From Burkholderiales bacterium (GTDB lineage: Bacteria > Pseudomonadota > Gammaproteobacteria > Burkholderiales > Casimicrobiaceae), in NCBI GenBank assembly GCA_025935435.1, contig JAICVH010000066.1, positions 1-9,022 of the forward strand: 9,022 nt of DNA. The letters run 5' to 3'. The stretch's first letter is position 1, and the number at the start of each line of letters is the position of its first letter. This document shows positions 1 through 6,625 of this stretch, in pieces. The notes under the pieces were generated by a model. That model made no database searches and had not been told where the DNA came from. It saw nothing but the letters and a program-made list of their open reading frames with translations. Position numbers and translations under genes: made by a program.

Positions 1-94
1 AAAGCTGACGCCGGTTGGCGTTGCCGCGACGCCGTCCGCACGCCGTGCGGGTGCTCGACCGGCTCGCGGGCGCCGGCATGCGCACGCGCGCTGA
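1..94. other. Region upstream of hflX, no confident gene
   Basis: All three forward frames are short and none has a recognisable protein. One frame ends with TGA at 92-94 and would encode an Ala/Arg-rich tail. A second frame has a stop at 6-8 and then runs with G/C-rich third positions to a TGA at 96-98, which overlaps the hflX ATG at 98. In E. coli and many Betaproteobacteria hfq lies directly upstream of hflX, so this could be the 3' end of a variable hfq tail or plain leader sequence. The window is cut too close to decide. I see no clear promoter or terminator here. Confidence 0.3.
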
Positions 95-97
95 TTG

Positions 98-1234
98 ATG
101 TTCGATAGGCCCGCGACGGGCGACAAGGCGCTGGTCGTCGCGCTCGATTTCGGGCGGGCGGACCCGGCGGAGCGTCTGGCCGAGATCGCTGCTCTCGCAA
201 CCTCTGCGGGCGCGACCGTCGTCGGCAATCTCGGCGGACGTCGGGCGCGGCCTGATCCGGCTTTTTTCGCGGGCCGCGGCAAGGTCGACGAAATCGCCGG
301 ACTGCGTCGCGAATCGGACGCCGACCTCGTCATCTTCGACCATACGCTGTCGGGCGTGCAGCAGCGCAATCTGGAGCAGGCGCTCGAATGCCGCGTCGTC
401 GATCGCGTCAGCCTGATCCTCGATATCTTCGCGCTGCGCGCGCGCAGCGCGGAGGGCAAGCTGCAGGTGGAATTGGCGCAGCTCAACCACATGGCGACGC
501 GCCTCGTTGGCGGCTGGACGCACCTGGAGCGGCAGAAGGGCGGCATCGGCCTGCGCGGGCCCGGTGAGACGCAGCTCGAAACCGATCGCCGCTTGATCAC
601 GCAGCGCGTGAAGCTGCTGCGCGAGCGGCTGCGGCGCGTTGCGCGCAGTCGTGCGACGCAAAACCGCGCGCGCCGGCGCGCGGCCGTGCGCACCGTCGCG
701 CTCGTCGGCTACACGAACGCCGGCAAGTCGACGCTGTTCAACCGGCTCACCGCGGCCAACGTCTACGTTGCGAACCAGCTTTTCGCCACGCTCGACACGA
801 CGCTTCGCCGCGTGCACATCGAAGGCGCCCAGAACATCGTGCTTTCCGATACCGTCGGTTTCATCCGTGACCTTCCGCACGACCTCGTCGCGGCCTTTCG
901 CGCGACGCTCGCAGAGGCGGCGGACGCCGATCTGCTGCTGCACGTCATCGACGCGAGCGCGGACAACCGCGATGAGCAGATCGCCGCGGTCGATGCGCTG
1001 CTGGCCGAAATCGGCGCCGGCGACGTCGCGCAGATTCGCGTTCTGAACAAGAGCGATCTGACGGCCGTTGCGCCGGGCGTCGAACGCGACGGCTGTGGTA
1101 AGATTTCGTCGGTCCGCGTGAGCGCGGTGAGCGGCGCCGGCCTCCCCGAATTGCGCGCCGCGCTGGCCGAGCGCTTCCCGGTCTCGCCAGTCCCTGTCAT
1201 CGAAAATCCGGACGCGCCGGAAGGTTCCGGCTAG
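98..1234 (+). CDS. hflX: GTPase HflX (ribosome-associated, TRAFAC/Obg-HflX family)
   Basis: HflX binds and hydrolyses GTP and, in studied bacteria, splits or rescues stalled 70S ribosomes, for example after heat stress; it acts in the cytosol on the large subunit. The protein is about 378 residues. The N-terminal HflX domain (about 10-110) leads into a basic coiled-coil linker carrying the family signature around 154-163 (GPGETQLETD). The G domain follows: G1 P-loop GYTNAGKS at 204-211, G2 region FATLDTT at 229-235, G3 DTVG at 251-254 and G4 NKSD at 317-320. Every nucleotide-binding motif is intact. I chose ATG at 98 because it forms a TGATG overlap with an upstream stop; an in-frame TTG at 95 directly before it would add one residue. 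There is no good Shine-Dalgarno. It is followed 55 bases later by hflK, as in E. coli. Identification is secure; only the exact start is open. Confidence 0.97.
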   Translation: MFDRPATGDKALVVALDFGRADPAERLAEIAALATSAGATVVGNLGGRRARPDPAFFAGRGKVDEIAGLRRESDADLVIFDHTLSGVQQRNLEQALECRVVDRVSLILDIFALRARSAEGKLQVELAQLNHMATRLVGGWTHLERQKGGIGLRGPGETQLETDRRLITQRVKLLRERLRRVARSRATQNRARRRAAVRTVALVGYTNAGKSTLFNRLTAANVYVANQLFATLDTTLRRVHIEGAQNIVLSDTVGFIRDLPHDLVAAFRATLAEAADADLLLHVIDASADNRDEQIAAVDALLAEIGAGDVAQIRVLNKSDLTAVAPGVERDGCGKISSVRVSAVSGAGLPELRAALAERFPVSPVPVIENPDAPEGSG

Positions 1235-1289
1235 CGTCCATGGCGTTCGCGTGCCGAACATCGCTTCCCATGCGTGAAGATCCAACGAC

Positions 1290-2480
1290 ATGTCGCTGAA
1301 TGATCCCCAGTGGGGGAAGCGCGGCAACCAGAGCGGAGGCCCGCCCGACCTCGACGAGATCTGGCGCAACGTCAATCGCCGGATGAACGAGCTGTTCGGC
1401 CGCAAGCGCGAGCCGCAGGAAGGCGGCGACGGCGGCCGCCCGCGCATGAATCTGCCGCTGGGCGGCGCCGGCATGCTCGTCGCGCTGATCGTCGTCATCT
1501 GGCTCGCGAGCGGCTTTTACATCGTCGATGAAGGCAGGCGCGGCGTCGTGACGCGCTTCGGCAAGTACACGGAAACGACGCAGCCGGGCCCGCGCTGGCA
1601 CCTTCCCTTCCCCGTCGAGGCGGTCGAGCTGGTCGAGTTCTCGCAGGTGAAGACGATCGAGATCGGCTATCGCAACACGCCGAAGAACAAGATCGACAAG
1701 GAAGCGGTGATGCTCACCGACGACGAGAACATCATCGACATACAGTTCGCCGTCCAATACAACCTGAAGAGCGCCGAGGACTACGTCTTCAACAACCGGC
1801 GCCCCGATCAGATCGTCGCGTACGTCGCCGAAGCGGCGATCCGCGAAGTCGTCGGCAAGAGCAAGATGGACTTCGCACTCTACGAGGGCCGCGAGCAGAT
1901 CGCCAAGCAGACCGAGCAGCTGATGCAGCAGAACCTCGACCGCTACCGCACCGGCGTGTTCGTGCAAAAGGTGACGCTGCAGAACGTCCAGCCGCCCGAC
2001 AAGGTGCAGGCGGCGTTCGACGACGCCGTCAAGGCGGGACAGGATCGCGAGCGCCTGAAAAACGAAGGCCAGGCGTACGCGAACGACGTCGTGCCGCGCG
2101 CGCGCGGCAACGCCGCGCGGCTGCTCGAGGAGGCGAACGGCTATCGCACCGAAGTCGAGCAGCGCGCACAAGGCGATGCCGAGCGCTTCAATCGCATCCT
2201 CGTCGAATATCAGAAGGCGCCCGCCGTCACGCGCGACCGCCTGTACCTCGACATGATGCAAACGGTGCTCGGCAATTCGAGCAAGGTCCTCGTCGATCAG
2301 AAGAGCGGCAGCCTGCTCTATCTGCCGCTCGACAAGCTGATCCAGCAAACATCACCGCCTGCGTCGATCACGACACCCGACCCGGGCGCCGTACCGCCGC
2401 GCCCCGCGACGCCGGATGCATCGCTCACGCTCGATCAATCGCGCGCGCGCGACGCGCTGCGCAGTCGCGACAGCCGCTAA
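1290..2480 (+). CDS. hflK: HflK, band-7/SPFH membrane subunit of the HflKC complex that modulates FtsH
   Basis: HflK and HflC form a large cage in the inner membrane around the AAA protease FtsH and regulate its access to membrane-protein substrates. This protein has 396 residues. The start is typical of HflK: NDPQWG, a short Gly/Asn-rich stretch, then PPDLDEIW (about 18-25). One membrane helix spans about 62-79, placing the bulk in the periplasm. The SPFH domain follows, then the helical region with the conserved VPRARGNAARLLEEA stretch (about 269-283), ending in a Pro/Thr/Ala-rich tail (about 352-396). The tail is a typically variable part of the family. ATG 1290 gives the expected N terminus; the upstream Shine-Dalgarno is weak. 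It lies 55 bases after hflX and 14 bases before hflC, so hflK and hflC are almost certainly cotranscribed. No key element is missing. ftsH itself is not in this window. Confidence 0.96.
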   Translation: MSLNDPQWGKRGNQSGGPPDLDEIWRNVNRRMNELFGRKREPQEGGDGGRPRMNLPLGGAGMLVALIVVIWLASGFYIVDEGRRGVVTRFGKYTETTQPGPRWHLPFPVEAVELVEFSQVKTIEIGYRNTPKNKIDKEAVMLTDDENIIDIQFAVQYNLKSAEDYVFNNRRPDQIVAYVAEAAIREVVGKSKMDFALYEGREQIAKQTEQLMQQNLDRYRTGVFVQKVTLQNVQPPDKVQAAFDDAVKAGQDRERLKNEGQAYANDVVPRARGNAARLLEEANGYRTEVEQRAQGDAERFNRILVEYQKAPAVTRDRLYLDMMQTVLGNSSKVLVDQKSGSLLYLPLDKLIQQTSPPASITTPDPGAVPPRPATPDASLTLDQSRARDALRSRDSR

Positions 2481-2494
2481 CCGGACATGACGCG

Positions 2495-3391
2495 ATGAAA
2501 TTCACGATGCCGATCCTCGCCGCCGTCGTCGCGCTGCTGTTCATCGCGTCGCAGTCGGTGTACACGGTCGACCAGCGCAAGTTCGCGGTCAAGTTCCAGC
2601 TCGGTGAAGTCGTCGAGACGAAAACGACGGCGGGACTGTACTTCAAGCTGCCGCTCGTGCAGAACGTGAAGTTCTACGACAAGGTGATCCTGACGCTCGA
2701 CAATACCGAGCCGGACCGGGTGACGACGTCGGAGAAGAAACCGCTGCTCGTCGATTTCGTCGTGTTGTGGCGGATCATCGACGTCCGCCAGTATTACGTG
2801 TCCGTGCAGGGCGACGAGGAAGCCGCACGCCGGCGGCTCGCGCAGACGGTGCGCGCAAACCTCGCCGAGGAATTCAACAAGCACGACGTGCACGAGGCGA
2901 TATCGTCGGCGCGCGATGCGATCACCCAGGTCACGCAACAGAAGGCCAACGCGGACGCCAAGTCGATCGGCGTCGAGGTCATCGACGTGCGCCTGCGTCG
3001 CGTCGAACTGCCACCCGACGTAACGGGCCCGGTCTACCAGCGGATGGAATCGGAGCGGCGCCGCGTCGCCAACGAGTTGCGCTCGCTCGGCGCCGCCGAA
3101 TCCGAAAAGATACGGGCCGATGCCGATCGGCAGCGGCAGGTCATCCTCGCGGATGCGTATCGACAGGCGCAGACGGTCAAGGGTGAAGGCGACGCAAAGG
3201 CATCGGCGATCTATGCGCAGGCGTACGGTCAGAACGCCGAGTTCTACGCGTTCTATCGCAGTCTCGACGCGTACAAGTCGACGTTTCGCACCAAGAGCGA
3301 CCTGATGGTGCTCGATCCGAGCGCCGAATTCTTTCAGTACTTCAAACAGAACGGCGCCGTGCGCGCGCCTGCGCGAAGCAGCGCCAAGTAG
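2495..3391 (+). CDS. hflC: HflC, band-7/SPFH partner of HflK
   Basis: HflC is the second subunit of the HflKC assembly that surrounds FtsH in the inner membrane. The protein has 298 residues, close to the usual length of around 300. A single N-terminal membrane helix (about 4-20) is followed by YTVDQR, the classic entry to the SPFH domain. The later part contains the charged helical stretch ESERRRVANELRSLG (about 188-202) and an Ala/Glu/Arg-rich coiled-coil segment to about 250. The family-typical sequence EFYAFYRSLDAY (about 249-260) and the FFQYF near the C terminus are present. ATG 2495 lies 14 bases after the hflK stop with only a poor Shine-Dalgarno, which suggests translational coupling to hflK. 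Nothing unusual was seen, and confidence is high from both sequence and position. Confidence 0.96.
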   Translation: MKFTMPILAAVVALLFIASQSVYTVDQRKFAVKFQLGEVVETKTTAGLYFKLPLVQNVKFYDKVILTLDNTEPDRVTTSEKKPLLVDFVVLWRIIDVRQYYVSVQGDEEAARRRLAQTVRANLAEEFNKHDVHEAISSARDAITQVTQQKANADAKSIGVEVIDVRLRRVELPPDVTGPVYQRMESERRRVANELRSLGAAESEKIRADADRQRQVILADAYRQAQTVKGEGDAKASAIYAQAYGQNAEFYAFYRSLDAYKSTFRTKSDLMVLDPSAEFFQYFKQNGAVRAPARSSAK

Positions 3392-3404
3392 TCGGCGCGC
3401 CCGC

Positions 3405-3410
3405 GGAGAG
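3405..3410 (+). promoter_or_regulatory. Ribosome binding site deciding the GTG start of the DUF2065 gene
   Basis: The sequence GGAGAG lies four bases before the GTG at 3415. It is the clearest Shine-Dalgarno in the window and supports GTG 3415 as the start, even though no ATG is available at the right place: the next ATG (3429) is in a different frame. Confidence 0.7.
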
Positions 3411-3414
3411 ACGC

Positions 3415-3603
3415 GTGCCGGATTCGCTATGGACCGCGCTCGCGCTGCTGCTGATACTCGAAGGCCTGTTGCCCTTCATCGCACCGCGTTTGTGGCGCGA
3501 CGGGTTTCGCCGACTGACCGAATTGACCGACGGGCAATTGCGCTTCATCGGCATGCTGTCGGTCGGCGTCGGCCTGCTCGGCTTGTACCTCGCCAGCACC
3601 TGA
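3415..3603 (+). CDS. DUF2065 (YjeT-like) small inner-membrane protein
   Basis: This is a 62-residue protein with two hydrophobic helices, about 4-22 and 44-60, joined by a short basic loop containing PRLWRDGFRRL. This is the usual architecture and length of DUF2065 proteins (E. coli YjeT). The function is not established. The gene sits directly after hflC here as in E. coli, which hints at a link with the HflKC-FtsH membrane complex or simply at conserved cotranscription; that is inference only. The start is GTG with a good Shine-Dalgarno four bases upstream. It lies 23 bases after hflC and 42 bases before hisZ. Confidence 0.9.
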   Translation: MPDSLWTALALLLILEGLLPFIAPRLWRDGFRRLTELTDGQLRFIGMLSVGVGLLGLYLAST

Positions 3604-3645
3604 ACACCCCTCGGCATGCATGCGTACGTGTAAGCGTCTTGCGAG

Positions 3646-4644
3646 ATGATGCGTAACTGGCTCCTGCCGGAAGCGATCGACGACGTGCTGCCCGACGAGG
3701 CCGCGCGCCTCGAGCAACTGCGCCGCGCACTGCTCGATCGGTTCGCGGCGCGTGGTTACCGGCTGGTGCAGCCGCCGCTGATCGAGCATCTGGAATCGCT
3801 GCTGACCGGCAGCGGACGCGATCTCGAATTGCAGACGTTCAAGGTCGTCGATCCGCTATCGGGGCGCCTCGTGGGCGTGCGCGCCGACACAACACCGCAG
3901 GTCGCTCGCATCGACGCGCATCTGTTGAACGAAGCGGGCGCCACGCGGCTTTGCTACGCGGGCAGCGTGCTGCGCGCGGTGACCGACACGCCGGGCGCAA
4001 CGCGCGAGGTCGTGCAGGTCGGTGCCGAACTCTTCGGCGTCCCGGGCATCGAGGGTGATCGCGAAGTGATCGAGCTTCTGGTCTCGTCGCTGTCGGCGAC
4101 GGGACTCCAGGAGCTGCACGTGGACCTCGGTCACGTGGGCGTCTATCGCGCACTCGCCAGCGGCGCCGGCATCGCGGGCGGCGCTGACGAATCCGACCTG
4201 TTCGAAGCGATGCGCACGAAGGATCACCCGGCCGTGCGCGAGTTGACGCGCGGGTTGCCCGGCGCGTGGCGCGACGCGCTGGAAGCGTTGCCCGCGCTGT
4301 ACGGACCGGCAGGGGAGGTACTGGCTGCGGCGCGCGCCGCGCTGCCCGATGTTCCGTCGATCGCAAATGCACTGTCGACGCTCGATGCACTTGCGCAGGC
4401 GGCCGGATCGCGGGTGGCAGCGCTGCACATCGATCTGGCCGACCTGCGTGGCTATCATTACCAGAACGGCGCGATCTTTTCGGTGTTCATCGCCGGAGAA
4501 CCGACGGCGCTCGGCAACGGCGGCCGCTACGACGGCATCGGCAAGGCGTTCGGACGTGCACGACCGGCGACCGGTTTTACGCTCGATTTGCGTCAGCTCG
4601 CTGACGTGCTCGGCAGGGCGAACCCCACTCCACCTACCCGCTGA
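3646..4644 (+). CDS. hisZ: HisZ, ATP phosphoribosyltransferase regulatory subunit (C-terminally short)
   Basis: HisZ is a paralogue of the histidyl-tRNA synthetase catalytic domain that does not charge tRNA. It binds the short form of HisG to form the active, histidine-inhibited enzyme of the first step of histidine synthesis (ATP + PRPP to phosphoribosyl-ATP). Visible HisRS-like elements are the N-terminal WLLPEAIDDVLP (5-16), the motif-2 region RADTTPQVARIDAHLLN (79-95), the DLADLRGYHYQNGA segment, and the motif-3 region GGRYDGIGKAFGRARPATGF (292-311). At 332 residues it stops about 20 residues after motif 3. Burkholderia HisZ, as I recall it, is around 380 and continues for about 50 more, while some other HisZ proteins are about 330. 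The start is ATG 3646 or the adjacent ATG 3649, without a clear Shine-Dalgarno. It ends only 8 bases before purA. hisG is not in the window. Confidence 0.93.
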   Translation: MMRNWLLPEAIDDVLPDEAARLEQLRRALLDRFAARGYRLVQPPLIEHLESLLTGSGRDLELQTFKVVDPLSGRLVGVRADTTPQVARIDAHLLNEAGATRLCYAGSVLRAVTDTPGATREVVQVGAELFGVPGIEGDREVIELLVSSLSATGLQELHVDLGHVGVYRALASGAGIAGGADESDLFEAMRTKDHPAVRELTRGLPGAWRDALEALPALYGPAGEVLAAARAALPDVPSIANALSTLDALAQAAGSRVAALHIDLADLRGYHYQNGAIFSVFIAGEPTALGNGGRYDGIGKAFGRARPATGFTLDLRQLADVLGRANPTPPTR

Positions 4645-4652
4645 CCCCATCC

Positions 4653-5945
4653 ATGGGCAAGAACGTCGTCGTCATCGGCACCCAGTGGGGTGACGAAGGC
4701 AAAGGCAAGATCGTCGACTGGCTGACCGAAAGCACGCAGGGTGTCGTGCGCTTTCATGGCGGCCACAACGCCGGTCATACGCTCGTCACCGGCGGACGCA
4801 AGACGGTGCTGCGCCTGATTCCGTCCGGCGTGCTGCACGAAGGCGTACCGATTCTGATCGGTAACGGCGTCGTGCTGTCGCCCTCGGCATTGCTCCAGGA
4901 AATCCGTGAACTCGAAGCGGCCGGCGTGAACGTGCGCACGCGGCTGCGCATCTCACCTGCGTGCCCGCTCGTGCTGCCGGTGCACGTAGCGCTCGACCAG
5001 GCGCGTGAACGCGCGCTCGGCGACGTGAAGATCGGCACGACCGGCCGGGGCATCGGTCCCGCGTACGAGGACAAGGTCGCCCGCCGGGCGCTGCGCGTGC
5101 AGGATCTGCTCGACCCGGTCCGGTTCTCCGAGCGCCTTTCGAGCCTGCTCGAACTGCACAACTTTGCATTGACGCAGTATTACAAGGCGGAACCGGTGCC
5201 GTTCGCACCGATGCGCGACGAGCTGCTCGCGATGGCGCAGGATATCGTGCCGATGATCGCGGACGTCGCGGCGCTGATTCATGCCGCACGCGCGCGCGGC
5301 GAGTCGCTGCTGTTCGAGGGCGCGCAAGGCGCGCTGCTCGACATCGACCACGGTACGTATCCCTACGTCACCAGTTCGAACTGCATTGCAGGCGCCGCGG
5401 CGACCGGCAGCGGCATCGGCCCGCGGATGCTCGACTACGTGCTCGGCATCGTGAAGGCCTACACGACGCGCGTCGGCACCGGGCCCTTCCCCACCGAACT
5501 GACCGACGCAACCGGCTCGACGCTCGGCCAGCGCGGCAACGAGTTCGGATCGGTCACCGGACGCCCACGGCGCTGCGGCTGGATCGACGTTCCGGCGCTG
5601 CGTCGGTCGTTCGAACTGAACGGCGTCGATGGCCAGTGCATCACGAAGCTCGACGTGCTCGACACGCTTCCCGAGATCCGCATCTGCGTTGCGTACATGC
5701 TCGACGGTGCGCGCATCGACCTCCTTCCAACCGGCGCGGACGCCGTCGCGCGCTGCACACCGATTTACGAAACGATGAAGGGCTGGAGCCAGTCGACTGT
5801 CGGGGCGCGCACGTTCGATGAACTACCCACCGCCGCACGCACTTACCTGCGGCGCCTCGAGGCGTTGACCGGCGTGCCGATCGCCATCGTGTCGACCGGA
5901 CCCGACCGCGGCGAGACGATACTCGTGCATCATCCGTTCAGGTAG
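4653..5945 (+). CDS. purA: Adenylosuccinate synthetase
   Basis: PurA converts IMP, aspartate and GTP to adenylosuccinate, the committed step from IMP to AMP in the cytosol. The protein has 430 residues, nearly the E. coli length of 432. The N terminus carries the signature GTQWGDEGKGK at 9-19 with catalytic Asp14, followed by GGHNAGHT at 36-43 with catalytic His42. Further family motifs are IGTTGRGIGPAYEDK, LFEGAQGALLDIDHGTYP, the GSVTGRPRRCGW substrate loop, TKLDVLD (guanine recognition) and STGPDRGETI near the end. It has no N-terminal extension before MGKN, unlike Burkholderia PurA as I remember it. The ATG follows hisZ by 8 bases with no Shine-Dalgarno, so its translation is probably coupled to hisZ. 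All active-site motifs are intact. Confidence 0.98.
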   Translation: MGKNVVVIGTQWGDEGKGKIVDWLTESTQGVVRFHGGHNAGHTLVTGGRKTVLRLIPSGVLHEGVPILIGNGVVLSPSALLQEIRELEAAGVNVRTRLRISPACPLVLPVHVALDQARERALGDVKIGTTGRGIGPAYEDKVARRALRVQDLLDPVRFSERLSSLLELHNFALTQYYKAEPVPFAPMRDELLAMAQDIVPMIADVAALIHAARARGESLLFEGAQGALLDIDHGTYPYVTSSNCIAGAAATGSGIGPRMLDYVLGIVKAYTTRVGTGPFPTELTDATGSTLGQRGNEFGSVTGRPRRCGWIDVPALRRSFELNGVDGQCITKLDVLDTLPEIRICVAYMLDGARIDLLPTGADAVARCTPIYETMKGWSQSTVGARTFDELPTAARTYLRRLEALTGVPIAIVSTGPDRGETILVHHPFR

Positions 5946-5959
5946 GCGGACAAAGAACA

Positions 5960-6481
5960 ATGAGTCTCCACGTCGACTGGTCGCACTACAACACGCTGGT
6001 CGAGCGCCTCGCGCTCTCGGTGCACGAATCGGGGTTTCGCTTCAATCAGATCATCTGCATCGCGCGCGGAGGCCTGCGCGTCGGTGACGTCCTGTCACGG
6101 ATCTTCGACCAGCCGCTCGCGATCCTGTCGACGCACTCGTATACGTCCGAAGGCGGCACGGTGCGCGGCGAACTCGTCATCGCGGAGCACATGACGATGA
6201 CCAAGCCGCGGCTCGGCGACCGGGTGCTGCTCGTCGACGACATGGTCGATTCGGGACACACGCTCGCGGCCGTGCACGAGGAACTGCCGCGCCGCTTCCC
6301 GCACATCGTCGAATTGAAGACTGCAGTCCTGTGGTGGAAGGCCTGCTCGGTGTTCAAGCCCGATTACTGGGTCGAATACCTGCCGGAGAATCCATGGATC
6401 CACCAGCCGTTCGAAGTCTACGACGATCTCAATCCGGCGACGCTGCGCGACCGGCTGGCGGCGTGCGCCAGCCGCGATTGA
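5960..6481 (+). CDS. Purine-type phosphoribosyltransferase (COG2236 family)
   Basis: This is a 173-residue type-I phosphoribosyltransferase. The PRPP-binding loop is clear at 88-102 (RVLLVDDMVDSGHTL), with the two acidic residues Asp93 and Asp94. IICIARGGLRVGDVLSR (about 31-47) is the loop that contacts pyrophosphate. The C-terminal part, with WWKACSVFKPDYW and ENPWIHQPFE, is typical of the COG2236 group annotated as hypoxanthine or xanthine-guanine phosphoribosyltransferase. Known members salvage purine bases with PRPP; the actual base used here cannot be read from the sequence, so I give no gene symbol. It starts 14 bases after purA, suggesting one transcript with purA, and the pairing fits a role in purine metabolism. 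Its last codons form a strong hairpin facing the antisense tRNA gene. Confidence 0.9.
   Translation: MSLHVDWSHYNTLVERLALSVHESGFRFNQIICIARGGLRVGDVLSRIFDQPLAILSTHSYTSEGGTVRGELVIAEHMTMTKPRLGDRVLLVDDMVDSGHTLAAVHEELPRRFPHIVELKTAVLWWKACSVFKPDYWVEYLPENPWIHQPFEVYDDLNPATLRDRLAACASRD
6452..6474. terminator. Hairpin in the 3' end of the phosphoribosyltransferase gene, possible terminator or processing structure
   Basis: CGGCTGGCG (6452-6460) and CGCCAGCCG (6466-6474) are perfect inverted repeats, giving a 9-bp GC-rich stem with a 5-base loop. It lies in the last codons of the upstream CDS, and also 15 bases beyond the 3' CCA of the tRNA when read on the minus strand. No T-tract follows on either strand, so a classical Rho-independent terminator is not supported. 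It may slow convergent transcription or block 3' exonucleases on the tRNA precursor. It could also be chance in G+C-rich coding DNA. Confidence 0.35.
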
Positions 6482-6489
6482 ACGAGCGG

Positions 6490-6576
6490 TGGTGCCCAGA
6501 AGAGGACTCGAACCTCCACAGTCTTGCGACCGCTAGGACCTGAACCTAGTGCGTCTACCAATTCCGCCATCTGGGC
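6490..6576 (-). tRNA. tRNA-Leu (anticodon CAG)
   Basis: Read on the minus strand, the 87-base sequence begins GCCCAGA and ends TCTGGGC-A-CCA, giving a perfect 7-bp acceptor stem with an encoded CCA. The anticodon stem CTAGG/CCTAG (plus-strand 6533-6537 and 6545-6549) closes a 7-base loop TTCAGGT, so the anticodon is CAG (plus-strand 6540-6542), reading CUG. A 15-base variable arm and a T arm with loop TTCGAGT complete a class II tRNA, as expected for leucine. CTG is, with CTC, the main Leu codon in the genes around it. It is the only minus-strand gene in the window. It ends 8 bases after the phosphoribosyltransferase stop, and its 5' end is 42 bases from the putative rnr start. Confidence 0.97.
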
Positions 6577-6596
6577 CGAGGCGTGACCAACCCATT

Positions 6597-6625
6597 ATTT
6601 TAAAAGTACCCACTTATCTTGTCAA
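6597..6625 (-). promoter_or_regulatory. Sigma-70-type promoter of tRNA-Leu
   Basis: On the minus strand a perfect -35 box TTGACA (plus-strand 6620-6625) is separated by exactly 17 bases from a -10 box TAAAAT (6597-6602), which has five of six consensus bases. Transcription would start near 6590-6591, a leader of about 14-15 bases before the mature tRNA. The AT-rich character stands out sharply from the surrounding G+C-rich sequence. The -35 box overlaps the possible TTG start codon of rnr. Confidence 0.8.

Noticed and set aside
1239..1272. Imperfect hairpin between hflX and hflK (GTTCG/CGAAC inner stem, CATGG/CCATG outer stem)
   Set aside because: The stems are short and separated by unequal unpaired bases, and no T-tract follows; it is not convincing as a terminator or attenuator.
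2093..2108. 16-base perfect GC palindrome within hflK
   Set aside because: It encodes the conserved Pro-Arg-Ala-Arg-Gly stretch of HflK and is built of alternating CG, so it is readily explained by codon choice in a G+C-rich gene.
1197..2348. 383-codon open frame on the minus strand opposite hflK
   Set aside because: The same shadow effect opposite an unmistakable HflK. The peptide is a repetitive Leu/Val/Asp/Arg mix without a family signature.
3614..3623. 10-base palindrome GCATGCATGC between the DUF2065 gene and hisZ
   Set aside because: Too short to support an operator call; no second copy was noticed nearby and no promoter boxes flank it.
6331..6543. Open frame ending in a peptide containing EEDSNLHSLATART
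   Set aside because: The end of this frame is the antisense of tRNA-Leu read as codons, a familiar false annotation, and the rest overlaps the phosphoribosyltransferase gene in another frame.
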